A stretch of DNA of 64,000 nucleotides from Tranquillimonas sp964472855 (lineage in GTDB: Bacteria > Pseudomonadota > Alphaproteobacteria > Rhodobacterales > Rhodobacteraceae). Shown in pieces: positions 8,620 through 16,976 of the stretch. A program made the position numbers and the translations under genes. Positions within the stretch are counted from its first letter, which is position 1. Every line of letters begins with the position of its first letter. Where the stretch lies: NCBI GenBank assembly GCA_964472855.1, contig CAYYMJ010000011.1:1-64000 (forward strand), in the 5' to 3' direction. Below the pieces are notes generated by a model, which saw nothing but the letters and a program-made list of their open reading frames with translations, was not told where the DNA came from and did no database searches.

Positions 8620-10629
8620 ATGAAATCGCAGGCAAAAGCCGTGGTCATCGGTGGCGGCGTCGTCGGCGCGTCGGTGCTGTATCACCTGGCCAAACATGGC
8701 TGGTCCGACGTGCTGCTGCTGGAGCGGTCAGAACTGACCAGCGGGTCGACCTGGCACGCCGCCGGGGGCATGCACACGATCAACGGCGACCCCAATGTCG
8801 CCAGACTTCAGCAGTATACCATTGATATCTACAAGGAAATTCAGGAACTCAGCGGGCAGGCCACCGGGGTTCACCTGACCGGCGGCGTGATGCTGGCCGC
8901 CACGCCAGAGCGGATGGACTGGCTGAAAGGGCTGGTCGCCAAGGGCCGCTACCTGGGGATCGAGGCCCAGATCATCAGCCCCGAACGCGCCCATGAATTG
9001 ATGCCGCTGATGGACCCGCGCGAATTTGTCGGCGCGGTGGAAACCTTCGTCGATGGCCACCTCGACCCCTCGGGCGTTACCCACGCCTATGCCAGATCGG
9101 CGCGCAAACTTGGCGCCACGGTCGAAACCCACTGCATGGTCGAAGCGATCGAACGCCACCCCGACGGCTGGTTGCTGCGCACCACCAAGGGCGATGTGAT
9201 CTGCGAACATGTGGTCAACGCCGGCGGTCTATGGGCGCGCGAGGTCGGCCGCATGGTGGGGCTGGAGTTGCCGGTTCTGGCCATGGAGCATATGTATCTT
9301 CTGACCGAGGATATGCCGGAAGTGGCTGAATACAATGCCAGAACCGGGAAAGAGATCATCCATGCCGTCGATTTCGACGGCGAGCTTTACCTGCGCCAGG
9401 AACGCGGCGGCATGCTGATGGGCACCTACGAACGCGCCTGCGTGCCCTGGTCGGAAAAGCAGACGCCATGGGCGTTCGGGCATGAATTGTTGCAGCCCGA
9501 TATCGACCGTATCGCCCCCTCGCTGGAAATCGGGTTCCGCCATTTCCCGGCCTTCGAACGCGCCGGGATCAAGCAGATCATCAACGGCCCCTTCACCTTT
9601 GCCCCCGATGGCAACCCGCTGGTGGGCCCGGTGGCCGGGCTGCCCGGCTTCTGGTGCGCCTGCGGGGTGATGGCGGGCTTCAGCCAGGGCGGCGGTGTCG
9701 GCCTGACGCTGGCCAACTGGATGATCGACGGTGACCCCGGCGCCGACATCTTCGCCATGGATGTCGCCCGCTTCGGTGACTGGGCCACGATGGGCTATAC
9801 CAATGCCAAGGTTCGGGAAAACTATTCGCGCCGCTTCTCGATCCGCTTCCCGAACGAAGAGCTTCCCGCCGCGCGCCCCCTGATGACCACGCCGATCTAC
9901 GACCTGCTGCAGGCCGAGGGCGCCCAGTTCGGCGCCGCCGGCGCGCTCGAGGTGCCGCTGTGGTTCGCCCCCGAAGGGGTGCGCGACGAATTCTCGTGGC
10001 GCCGGTCCACCGATTTCGACCATGTGGGGGCCGAGGCGCGGGCCGTGCGCGACAGCGTCGGCGTCATCGANNNNNNNNNNNNNNNNNNNNNNNNNNNNNN
10101 NNNNNNNNNNNNNNNNNNNNNNNNNNNNNNNNNNNNNNNNNNNNNNNNNNNNNNNNNNNNNNNNNNNNNNGGCCTGCGTGACTTTGGCCTCAGGGCGCTC
10201 AACGCGCTGCGGCTGGAAAAGGGCTTTGGCGGCTGGGCCCGCGAATATCGCCCGGTCTACACGGCTTACGAGGCCGGTCTTGGCCGCTTCGTCGCCCTGG
10301 GGAAACAGGCTGATTTCATCGGAAAATCGGCCGCCTCAGCACAAAAGGCCGACCCCGGCGGGCTCAGGCTGCGCAGCTTCCGCGTCGCCGCCCGTGACGC
10401 CGACGTCATCGGCGACGAACCGATCTGGTGTGACGGCACGGTGGTGGGCTGGGTCACCTCGGGCGGCTACGCGCATCACAGTGACGCGTCGGTGGCGCTG
10501 GGCTATGTCCCGGCCGCGCTTGCCGACCGGGCCGAGGGCTGGGAAATCGAAATCCTGGGCGACCGGCTGGGCGCCACGCTGCTGGCGGCGCCGCTGTTCG
10601 ATGCCAATGCCAGCCGCATGCGGACGTGA
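8620..10629 (+). CDS. FAD-dependent dehydrogenase with GcvT domain, paralog 2 (interrupted by assembly gap)
   Basis: Tandem paralog of the preceding gene, with the same VVIGGGVVGASVLYHL opening, the SGSTWHAAGG flavin-attachment motif and the NPLVGPV and GFSQGGGVG segments. The N run at 10071-10170 removes the first part of the GcvT domain. Alignment by eye with paralog 1 indicates that about 170 residues (roughly 510 bp) are hidden where only 100 N are placed. The intact frame across the gap is therefore coincidental, and the real protein should be about 800 residues. Sequence resumes at GLRDFGLRALNALRLEKGFG, matching the paralog's GMRAMMSLRLEKSFG. Function as for paralog 1, perhaps for the next N-methyl group. 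Confidence 0.8.
   Translation: MKSQAKAVVIGGGVVGASVLYHLAKHGWSDVLLLERSELTSGSTWHAAGGMHTINGDPNVARLQQYTIDIYKEIQELSGQATGVHLTGGVMLAATPERMDWLKGLVAKGRYLGIEAQIISPERAHELMPLMDPREFVGAVETFVDGHLDPSGVTHAYARSARKLGATVETHCMVEAIERHPDGWLLRTTKGDVICEHVVNAGGLWAREVGRMVGLELPVLAMEHMYLLTEDMPEVAEYNARTGKEIIHAVDFDGELYLRQERGGMLMGTYERACVPWSEKQTPWAFGHELLQPDIDRIAPSLEIGFRHFPAFERAGIKQIINGPFTFAPDGNPLVGPVAGLPGFWCACGVMAGFSQGGGVGLTLANWMIDGDPGADIFAMDVARFGDWATMGYTNAKVRENYSRRFSIRFPNEELPAARPLMTTPIYDLLQAEGAQFGAAGALEVPLWFAPEGVRDEFSWRRSTDFDHVGAEARAVRDSVGVIXXXXXXXXXXXXXXXXXXXXXXXXXXXXXXXXXXGLRDFGLRALNALRLEKGFGGWAREYRPVYTAYEAGLGRFVALGKQADFIGKSAASAQKADPGGLRLRSFRVAARDADVIGDEPIWCDGTVVGWVTSGGYAHHSDASVALGYVPAALADRAEGWEIEILGDRLGATLLAAPLFDANASRMRT
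10071..10170. other. Assembly gap (100 N)
   Basis: Exactly 100 N inside the second FAD/GcvT gene. Comparison with the adjacent paralog suggests about 510 bp are missing rather than 100. Similarity between the tandem paralogs may be why assembly failed here. Confidence 0.95.
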
Positions 10630-10674
10630 CATGCGCATTGACGCCGCAGGCCCGGGCATGTTTGGGCTAGGCCC

Positions 10675-11520
10675 ATGAGCCAACACAGCTATTATGCACC
10701 CGCCGGCGGGCTGCCGCCACAATCGCAGCCCGCGCATGGCCGCGCCTGTTTCACCACCGCCTATGCCGTCATCCCGCGCGGCGTGATGACCGACATCGTC
10801 ACCTCGTATCTCCCGGGCTGGCACGGCATGCGCACCTGGGTGCTGGCGCGGCCCATGACCGGTTTCGCCGAAAGCTTCGTGCACATGATCGTCGAACTTG
10901 CGCCCGGCGGCGGCTCGGACACCCCCGAGCCCGAAGCCGGGGCCGAGGCGGTGCTGTTCGTGGTTGAAGGAACGCCGCAACTGACACTCGACGGCAAGCG
11001 CCACGCGCTGGCCCCCGGCGGCTATGCCTTTGTTGCCCCGGGCAGCGACTGGCAAATCACCAACCCGGGCGGCGCGCGCGCGGTCTTCCACTGGCTGCGC
11101 AAGGCCTACTGCCCGGCCCCCGGCCTCGACCGGCCAGCCAGCTTCGTCACCTCCGACGCCGACACACCGCCGGCGCCCATGCCCGATACCGCCGGACGCT
11201 GGGCCACCACCCGCTTTGCCGACCCCACCGACCTGTGCCACGACATGCATGTCAATATCGTCACGCTGGCCCCAGGCGCGTCGATCCCCTTTGCCGAAAC
11301 TCATGTGATGGAGCATGGGCTCTACGTTCTGCAGGGGCGCGGGGTCTACCAGCTGAACGGCGACTGGGTCGAGGTCGAGGCCGGCGACTACATGTGGCTG
11401 CGCGCCTTCTGCCCGCAATCCTGCGTTGCCGGCGGTGATCAACCGTTTCGCTACCTGCTTTACAAGGACGTGAACCGCCACATGCCACTGACCCCGGGCG
11501 GACTGGCGCCCCGAACCTGA
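10675..11520 (+). CDS. allE: (S)-ureidoglycine aminohydrolase, bicupin
   Basis: A 281-residue double cupin matching AllE/YlbA/UGHY, the manganese enzyme that converts (S)-ureidoglycine to (S)-ureidoglycolate and ammonia late in allantoin breakdown. The first cupin spans roughly residues 60-140. The second, catalytic cupin contains DMHVNIVTLAPGASIPF followed by the metal-ligand stretch ETHVMEHGLYVLQG and ends with the conserved LRAFCPQSC and FRYLLYKDVNRHM. No other allantoin gene is in the window. It lies 45 bp after the FAD/GcvT genes on the same strand, hinting at joint transcription with a nitrogen-releasing pathway. Confidence 0.88.
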   Translation: MSQHSYYAPAGGLPPQSQPAHGRACFTTAYAVIPRGVMTDIVTSYLPGWHGMRTWVLARPMTGFAESFVHMIVELAPGGGSDTPEPEAGAEAVLFVVEGTPQLTLDGKRHALAPGGYAFVAPGSDWQITNPGGARAVFHWLRKAYCPAPGLDRPASFVTSDADTPPAPMPDTAGRWATTRFADPTDLCHDMHVNIVTLAPGASIPFAETHVMEHGLYVLQGRGVYQLNGDWVEVEAGDYMWLRAFCPQSCVAGGDQPFRYLLYKDVNRHMPLTPGGLAPRT

Positions 11521-11880
11521 GGGCGGCAACCGGGCCCATTCTGACCGCAAGCCCTCTCGCCCTGAGCCTGCCGCACCCAACCCTGCCTCAACACCACAGC
11601 AATCGGCGCGTCCGCAGATGCCTCCCGGATCGTACCAAACGCGCAAAACGCGGCAACCTTCATCGTTCTGCAAATACTTCGGGGGGTGCCGGGGGGCAGC
11701 GCCCCCCGGCCTCGGGCGCCGCCAAAGGCGGCGCAACCGGCTCCCGGCGCTGACCCCGCGCACCATCGTGACACGGCCCTGCACGGCCGGCCGCCCTTCA
11801 AAGCCCGGCCCGCGCCCGCTCTGCCACTGGTCACCGGCCGCAATCCGTGCAGAGTTGGGGACCAACGGTCAGGGGGCCTC
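11521..11880. other. 360-bp intergenic region before the dehalogenase gene
   Basis: No convincing gene. It holds one copy of the dispersed GC-hairpin element (11659-11738), and a possible GGGGG ribosome-binding site lies just before the ATG at 11881. I could not assign a promoter. Confidence 0.5.
11659..11738 (-). repeat. Dispersed intergenic element, copy A
   Basis: On the plus strand it reads TTCATCGTTC, TGC, then AAATACTTCGGGGGG. After that come a GGGGGGC/GCCCCCC hairpin, a GCGCCGCC-AAA-GGCGGCGC hairpin and the end GCGCAACC. Four relatives are in the window. In the other four the hairpin end abuts the stop codon of a gene read toward the element. This copy is the exception: its hairpin end faces the start of the dehalogenase gene. 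Confidence 0.75.
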
Positions 11881-14800
11881 ATGACGCTGCGCTTTTTTTC
11901 CGACAAGAACCGCCCCGTGCATCTGGGGCAATACCCGCTGGAACGGCTGGCCCGCCAAAGCCGCATGCCCGACCTTGCCGCCGTGCCCGCGCCGGCGCCG
12001 CTGGTGTTCCGCCGCCCCGAAGCCCCCGAAAGCCTGGTCAACGCCATGGACGAATACCAGGCCATGCTGGACGCCATCCGCGACGGGCTGGTCAACCGGG
12101 CCCGGTCTGACATTCCCGCCGACCCGGTCGAGCGCGCCAATCATATCAAGGCCTTCGGTTATTTCCAGGATGCGCCGATGATCGGCATCTGTGCTCTGCC
12201 CGATGCCGCGCGGCTGGCCACACCGTTGCGCAACCCCGATATCGACCGCCTCGCCCACGACTTGCGCACCCGCCAGACCAAGACACTGGCCTCGGGCATC
12301 GACATGATCATGGCCGACCTGAAGGATTCGATGGAGGCACCCCCCTCAGCCATCGACGGCCACAGCCACGCCGTGGTGTTCCTGTATGACTTCCCGCGCG
12401 ACCCCGACCCCGACGAACCCGGCGCCGACTGGATCGGCGATGCCCAACCCCACCGCGCCTGCCTGCGCGGCGCCGAAACGGCGGTGGTCCTGGCCAACTA
12501 TATCCGCCTGCTGGGCTGGGACGCCAAGGCCCATACCGGCACATCGTCGGATGTCGATCTGAACAAGCTGGCGGTGGCGGCGGGCCTCGCCACGCTCGAA
12601 GACGGGCAACTGGTCAACCCCTATACCGGGGCGCGGTTCGGGCTGGCCGCGCTGACCACCAACCTCGACATGGCAACCGACCGGCCGCTGGTGCCGCTGG
12701 CCCGGCAGCCGATGTTGCGCACCCGCGGCCCGGCGTGGTGGCTGGGCCACGGCTTTGCCAAAAGCGCGCTGAACCGCGACCCCTATCGCCGCCGCCGCTA
12801 TGTCGACGGCGCCCACCCGTTCGAACGGCTCAAACGGGTCGAGACCCCGACCACCTATATCGACGAGGCCAACGTGGCCCGCGTTCCCAAACGCACCGAC
12901 ATGTTCGCCCGCGCCCAGTTCGGCGACATGGGCGAGGCGGTGCAGAACGGCGCCAAGGGCGGCCATTACGCGCGCAAATCCGCACCTTCGATGGGCCAGC
13001 GCCGCGTTCTCGGGGCCTTGGTTCTGCTGCAGGACGGCGCGCCAGAACCGGGGCCGCGCCCCGATGACCCGCTGCGCAACGCCCAGGCTGTCAAGGCCGC
13101 CACCTATTTCCTTGGTATCGACGCCGCCGGCATCAGCCGCTGCCCCGACTGGACCTGGTATTCCCACGATGCCACCGGCGCGCCTTTGGTCCCACCTCAT
13201 GACCAGGCCGTCAGCATGATCATCGACCAGGGCTACGAGACCATGGAAGGCGCCAGCGGCGACGACTGGATCTCGGTTGCCCAGTCGATGCGCGCCTACC
13301 TGCGCTTTTCGCTGCTGGGCGGCGTGATCGCCAAACAGATGCGCAACCTCGGCTACAAGGCCAAGGCGCACTCGGTGCTGGATGGCGAGGTGCTGCAACC
13401 GCCGCTGTTGCTTCTCGCCGGCCTGGGCGAGGTCAGCCGCATCGGCGAGGTGATCCTCAACCCCTATCTCGGCCCGCGCCTGAAATCGGGCGTGGTCACC
13501 ACCGACATGCCCATGGCCCACGACAAGCCCATCGATTTCGGCCTGCAGAACTTCTGCGAAAACTGCAACAAATGCGCCCGCGAATGCCCCAGTGGCGCCA
13601 TCACCGCCGGCCCCAAGCTGATGTTCAACGGTTACGAAATCTGGAAATCCGACAGCCAGAAATGCGCCACCTATCGCATCACCACTCCCGGTGGCGCCAT
13701 GTGCGGGCGCTGCATGAAGACCTGCCCGTGGAACCTCGAAGGCCTGTTTGCCGAAGCGCCCTTCCGCTGGGCCGCGTCAAACCTGCCAGCGCTGGCCCGG
13801 CCGCTGGCCCGGCTCGACGACATGGTCGGCAACGGCGGGCTGAACGACACCAAGAAATGGTGGTGGGATATCGAGCTTGGGGCCGACGGCGCCTATCGCC
13901 CCAGCACGCACGCGGTGAACCGCCGCGATCTCCAGCGCGAGATCGACCTGAAATACGAAGACCAGACGCTGGCCGTCTACCCCGCCAACCTCGCTCCGCA
14001 CCCCTGGCCCTATCCCTTCGAGATGGACCGCGAAGCCGGCATTTCCGCCTACCAGGCGCTGGTCTCGGCCGCCGAATACCGCGCGCGGCTCGATCGCGGC
14101 GACCGATCGCATCTGCATCGCTATACCGCCGCCGGCGACAGCCCGGTGATCCAGTTGCAACTGGCCCGGGTCGAGGTCATGGGCGGCGACGTCAACAAGT
14201 ATGAATTTCGCAGCCTCGACGGCGCCGACCTGCCCGCATGGCAGGCCGGCGCCCATCTCGACATCGTGGTCGCGCCCGAGTTCCTGCGCCAGTATTCCAT
14301 GTCCGGCGACCCCGCCGACCGCAAGACATACCAGATCGGGGTCTTGCGCGAAGACCAGGGCCGGGGCGGGTCGAAACTGATGCACCGCATCTTCGCCGAG
14401 GGGCGCAAGGTCTTCGTCTCGCGCCCCATCAACCATTTTCCCGTCGACCATGGCGCAACGCGCAGCTTGCTGATGGGCGGCGGCATCGGCGTCACCCCGA
14501 TGATCGCCATGGCCCACGAATTGCACCGCGCCGGCGCCGATTTCGCGCTGCATTATTCGATCAAATCGCGGTCCGCCGCCGGCTATCTCGACGACCTCGC
14601 CGGCGTCGCATGGTCCGACCGGGTGACGCTGCACGTGTCCGACGAAAGCAGCCGCGCCGATCTTGACCAGATCGTCGCCGGCTATCGCGACGGCTGGCAT
14701 GTCTACACCTGCGGCCCCGACCGCTTCATGGACGGCGTCACCGCCGCCGCCGAACGCCAGGGCTTCCCCGAAGAGGCCCGGCACCTGGAATATTTCTCGG

Positions 14801-15093
14801 TGCCCGAATTGCCCGACTATGAAAACCACGATTTCACACTGAAACTCGCCCGCTCGGGCAAAAGCCTGCACATCCCAGCCAACCGCAAACCCACCGACGT
14901 GCTGGCCGAAAACGGCGTGCATGTCGTCGTCAAATGCAGCGATGGCCTGTGCGGCACCTGCAAATGCGGGCTGGTCGCCGGCGCGGTCGAACATCGCGAC
15001 TTCGTTCTGTCGAAGAAACAGCGCGAAACCAGCATCATCCTCTGCCAGTCCCGCGCCGCCGACCCCGACGGCGTGATCGAGATCGACCTCTGA
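11881..15093 (+). CDS. Self-sufficient (NpRdhA/BhbA-type) reductive dehalogenase fused to a ferredoxin reductase
   Basis: A 1070-residue cytosolic protein with no Tat signal. The N-terminal 550 residues contain two similar halves (DAKAHTG near 210 and YKAKAHSVLDGE near 495), the second being the expected corrinoid-binding core. Two [4Fe-4S] motifs follow: Cys559, 562, 565, 569 (CENCNKCAREC) and Cys595 with 608, 611, 615 (CGRCMKTCP). From about 745 there is a flavin/NAD(P)H reductase of the phthalate dioxygenase reductase type (RQYSMSG, LLMGGGIGVTPM, YTCGPDRFM). It ends with a plant-type [2Fe-2S] site at Cys1019, 1024, 1027 and 1055. This is the layout of catabolic respiration-independent dehalogenases, which remove halogen from halogenated hydroxybenzoates or phenols using NADPH. 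No RdhB anchor is present. ATG 11881 was chosen because upstream codons fall in the repeat. Confidence 0.9.
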   Translation: MTLRFFSDKNRPVHLGQYPLERLARQSRMPDLAAVPAPAPLVFRRPEAPESLVNAMDEYQAMLDAIRDGLVNRARSDIPADPVERANHIKAFGYFQDAPMIGICALPDAARLATPLRNPDIDRLAHDLRTRQTKTLASGIDMIMADLKDSMEAPPSAIDGHSHAVVFLYDFPRDPDPDEPGADWIGDAQPHRACLRGAETAVVLANYIRLLGWDAKAHTGTSSDVDLNKLAVAAGLATLEDGQLVNPYTGARFGLAALTTNLDMATDRPLVPLARQPMLRTRGPAWWLGHGFAKSALNRDPYRRRRYVDGAHPFERLKRVETPTTYIDEANVARVPKRTDMFARAQFGDMGEAVQNGAKGGHYARKSAPSMGQRRVLGALVLLQDGAPEPGPRPDDPLRNAQAVKAATYFLGIDAAGISRCPDWTWYSHDATGAPLVPPHDQAVSMIIDQGYETMEGASGDDWISVAQSMRAYLRFSLLGGVIAKQMRNLGYKAKAHSVLDGEVLQPPLLLLAGLGEVSRIGEVILNPYLGPRLKSGVVTTDMPMAHDKPIDFGLQNFCENCNKCARECPSGAITAGPKLMFNGYEIWKSDSQKCATYRITTPGGAMCGRCMKTCPWNLEGLFAEAPFRWAASNLPALARPLARLDDMVGNGGLNDTKKWWWDIELGADGAYRPSTHAVNRRDLQREIDLKYEDQTLAVYPANLAPHPWPYPFEMDREAGISAYQALVSAAEYRARLDRGDRSHLHRYTAAGDSPVIQLQLARVEVMGGDVNKYEFRSLDGADLPAWQAGAHLDIVVAPEFLRQYSMSGDPADRKTYQIGVLREDQGRGGSKLMHRIFAEGRKVFVSRPINHFPVDHGATRSLLMGGGIGVTPMIAMAHELHRAGADFALHYSIKSRSAAGYLDDLAGVAWSDRVTLHVSDESSRADLDQIVAGYRDGWHVYTCGPDRFMDGVTAAAERQGFPEEARHLEYFSVPELPDYENHDFTLKLARSGKSLHIPANRKPTDVLAENGVHVVVKCSDGLCGTCKCGLVAGAVEHRDFVLSKKQRETSIILCQSRAADPDGVIEIDL

Positions 15094-15114
15094 GGCCACG
15101 AAACGTCCGCGAAC

Positions 15115-15211
15115 TTCATTGTTCCGCAAATACTTCGGGGGGTGAGGCGCGGGCACCGCGCCGAGGGGGGCCGCGCCCCCCACCTTCGCGGCGCCGAAAG
15201 GCGGCGCAATC
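15115..15211 (-). repeat. Dispersed intergenic element, copy B
   Basis: The plus strand reads TTCATTGTTC, CGC, AAATACTTCGGGGGG. A GGCGCG/CGCGCC hairpin, a GGGGGGC/GCCCCCC hairpin and a final GCGGCGCAATC follow. The hairpin end touches the stop codon of the transglycosylase gene (minus strand), so the element is its 3' untranslated region. It also separates two convergent genes and may terminate transcription. Confidence 0.75.
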
Positions 15212-16450
15212 CTATGGCGACAGCGCGTCCACAAGTCCCCGGTCGGGAAAACAGGTGGCGCGCTGGCCATGCGCCTCCTGCCAGCGCCCGATCGACCGCC
15301 GGGTCCTGAACCCCGGCAGGCCGTCCACCCCGCCCACGTCAAGCCCCGTGGCGGCAAGCCCGGCCTGAATGGCCCTGATGTCCGACCGCAGCAGCCGGTC
15401 CACGGGGCGCCACGCGGCCCGGAAGGCGCCCATGTCATAGGCGATGCGGTCGCCGACATGGCCGATATAAAGGGCATAAAGGTCGCTCTGGTTATACCGC
15501 TTCAGAACGTGGAAATTCGGGGTGACAACGAAGGCCGGGCCCAGGCGGCCGGCCGGCAGCATCAGGAACCCGACCCCCGCCGCCTCGGGCGCGGGAAAGG
15601 GGCGGCCCGACACGCGGGTAACGCCCATCGCGGCCCAGTCGCTGATGGGCCGGCCCTGATCGGGGCCCTCCAGCGCGCAGGATACATCGTCCGGCAGCCG
15701 CACCTCAAAGCCCCAGTCGCGCCCCGGCACCCAGTCGTGCAGGGCCAGAAAGGACGCGATCGAGGCGATGCTGTCGGCGGCCGAATTCCAGATGTCGACA
15801 CGCCCGTCACCGTCGCCGTCGGCGCCATAGGCGCGAAAGCTGGTCGGCATGAACTGCGGCTGACCCATGGCGCCGGCCCAGCTGGCCAGCAACGCCGGCC
15901 CGTCCGGCGACAACCCGTCCTGAACGATGCCCAGCGCCGCCACCAGTTCGCCGGTGAAATAGTCGCCATCCGGCCCGAAAAAGCCGCGCGCCGCCAGCAC
16001 CCGAAAGGCGTCTTGGCGCGGGCGCACGCCGCCAAAGCCGGTTTCGCGGCCCCAGATGGCCAGCAGGATATGCGCCGGAACGCCGGTGGCCGCGGCCACG
16101 CGGTCCAGCGTCGCGCGATGGGTCGCGGCCTTGCGCCGGCCGGCGCGCACGATGTCGTCGATGCGCTGCTGGCGAAAGTATCGCGCCGGGGCGCCAAATT
16201 CGACCTGCGCATCCTCGGCCGGCCCGCCGTCGTGCGGCAGGTCCAGCCCCGGCAGGTCCCAGTCGAGCGTGACCTCGCCCAGCGACCGCTGATAGGTTTC
16301 GCGGCCGATACCGTCGGCGCGCGCCAGCGGCCAGACCACCGCATCAAGCCAGCGGTCGAATGCGCGCTCGGTCGCGGCGCGGTCGGCGGCGGCGGCCGAC
16401 AGGGGCAGCAGGGTGACAAACGCCAAAAGCGGCAACAGCGCACGCGGCAT
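15212..16450 (-). CDS. Lytic murein transglycosylase, MltB/SLT_2 family
   Basis: A 412-residue exported enzyme that cleaves the MurNAc-GlcNAc bond of peptidoglycan. A signal peptide (MPRALLPLLAFVTLLPLSAAA) precedes the SLT_2 domain. The likely catalytic Glu is in IWGRETGFGG, and the family phrase MGQPQFMPTSF follows. The C-terminal 60 residues (AIQAGLAATGLDVGGVDG, then GFRTRRSIGRWQ) are a peptidoglycan-binding repeat. The start at 16450 was chosen for the signal peptide and a GGAGAG ribosome-binding site; a longer frame to 16501 would bury it. No lipobox Cys is seen, so it is periplasmic rather than a lipoprotein. Confidence 0.87.
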   Translation of the reverse strand: MPRALLPLLAFVTLLPLSAAAADRAATERAFDRWLDAVVWPLARADGIGRETYQRSLGEVTLDWDLPGLDLPHDGGPAEDAQVEFGAPARYFRQQRIDDIVRAGRRKAATHRATLDRVAAATGVPAHILLAIWGRETGFGGVRPRQDAFRVLAARGFFGPDGDYFTGELVAALGIVQDGLSPDGPALLASWAGAMGQPQFMPTSFRAYGADGDGDGRVDIWNSAADSIASIASFLALHDWVPGRDWGFEVRLPDDVSCALEGPDQGRPISDWAAMGVTRVSGRPFPAPEAAGVGFLMLPAGRLGPAFVVTPNFHVLKRYNQSDLYALYIGHVGDRIAYDMGAFRAAWRPVDRLLRSDIRAIQAGLAATGLDVGGVDGLPGFRTRRSIGRWQEAHGQRATCFPDRGLVDALSP

Positions 16451-16533
16451 GGTCTCTCCGGGGGTTGCGGTCCGGCTGGTCCGGGCCGTGCCAGCATTCA
16501 CCGGACCCGGGCCGAATTCAATTCCGTTGATCG

Positions 16534-16547
16534 TGCAACCGGTTGCA
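16534..16547. promoter_or_regulatory. LacI-family operator, copy 1
   Basis: TGCAACCGGTTGCA is a perfect 14-bp palindrome of the LacI-operator type with a central CG. The same sequence recurs at 24488-24503, upstream of iolD and a divergent oxidoreductase gene. It lies 124 bp upstream of the first gene of the cyclitol operon (16671). The LacI regulator at 20157 is the obvious candidate ligand-responsive repressor. Confidence 0.75.
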
Positions 16548-16670
16548 TGGTGTCATTGACTCACATTGGAATTTCCGCATGGTCGTCATTGTGGTCAGTC
16601 TTGCCGGGCAATCGTGGTTGGGTCTTGCTTGCCGCGGACCCGGTGTAACAAAGTGGGAGAAAACGTCGCC

Positions 16671-16976
16671 ATGACTCTGGAAACCGGCCCGATGATCTCG
16701 CGTTTCGATGACAACTGGCTGACCGTCATGCGAACCGGCATGACCGAACATGCCGACAGTCGCGGCGGGGTCAGCCTGCGGATGAAAGACGCGACCGACC
16801 GTCTGACCCGGCAGATCGTTCATATGCGCACCTGCATCGATCGCATCGTTGCGTTCCGGCAGCGGCGCCGGTGCATCCGCGCCAATTTCCGCGCGGGCCA
16901 GACCGGCGGCCACAACGGGGTTGCCTGTATCGGCGGCGCCAGAACCGGCGAGCCATTCCTGGAAACCGCGCTGTGA
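16671..16976 (+). CDS. Hypothetical protein, first reading frame of the cyclitol operon
   Basis: A 101-residue frame starting at ATG 16671, preceded by GGGAG at a suitable distance, and ending in TGA that overlaps the GTG start of the SDR gene (GTGA). It lies just downstream of the LacI-type operator. I recognise no domain. The first half is polar and mixed (MTLETGPMISRFDDNWLTV), the second half is unusually rich in Arg, Gly and Cys and looks less protein-like. It may be a real leader gene coupled to the SDR, a degraded gene, or chance. Uncertain. Confidence 0.35.
   Translation: MTLETGPMISRFDDNWLTVMRTGMTEHADSRGGVSLRMKDATDRLTRQIVHMRTCIDRIVAFRQRRRCIRANFRAGQTGGHNGVACIGGARTGEPFLETAL

Noticed and set aside
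15212..16501. Longer transglycosylase start at 16501
   Set aside because: It would place 17 non-family residues before an excellent signal peptide; the ATG at 16450 has GGAGAG at the right distance.
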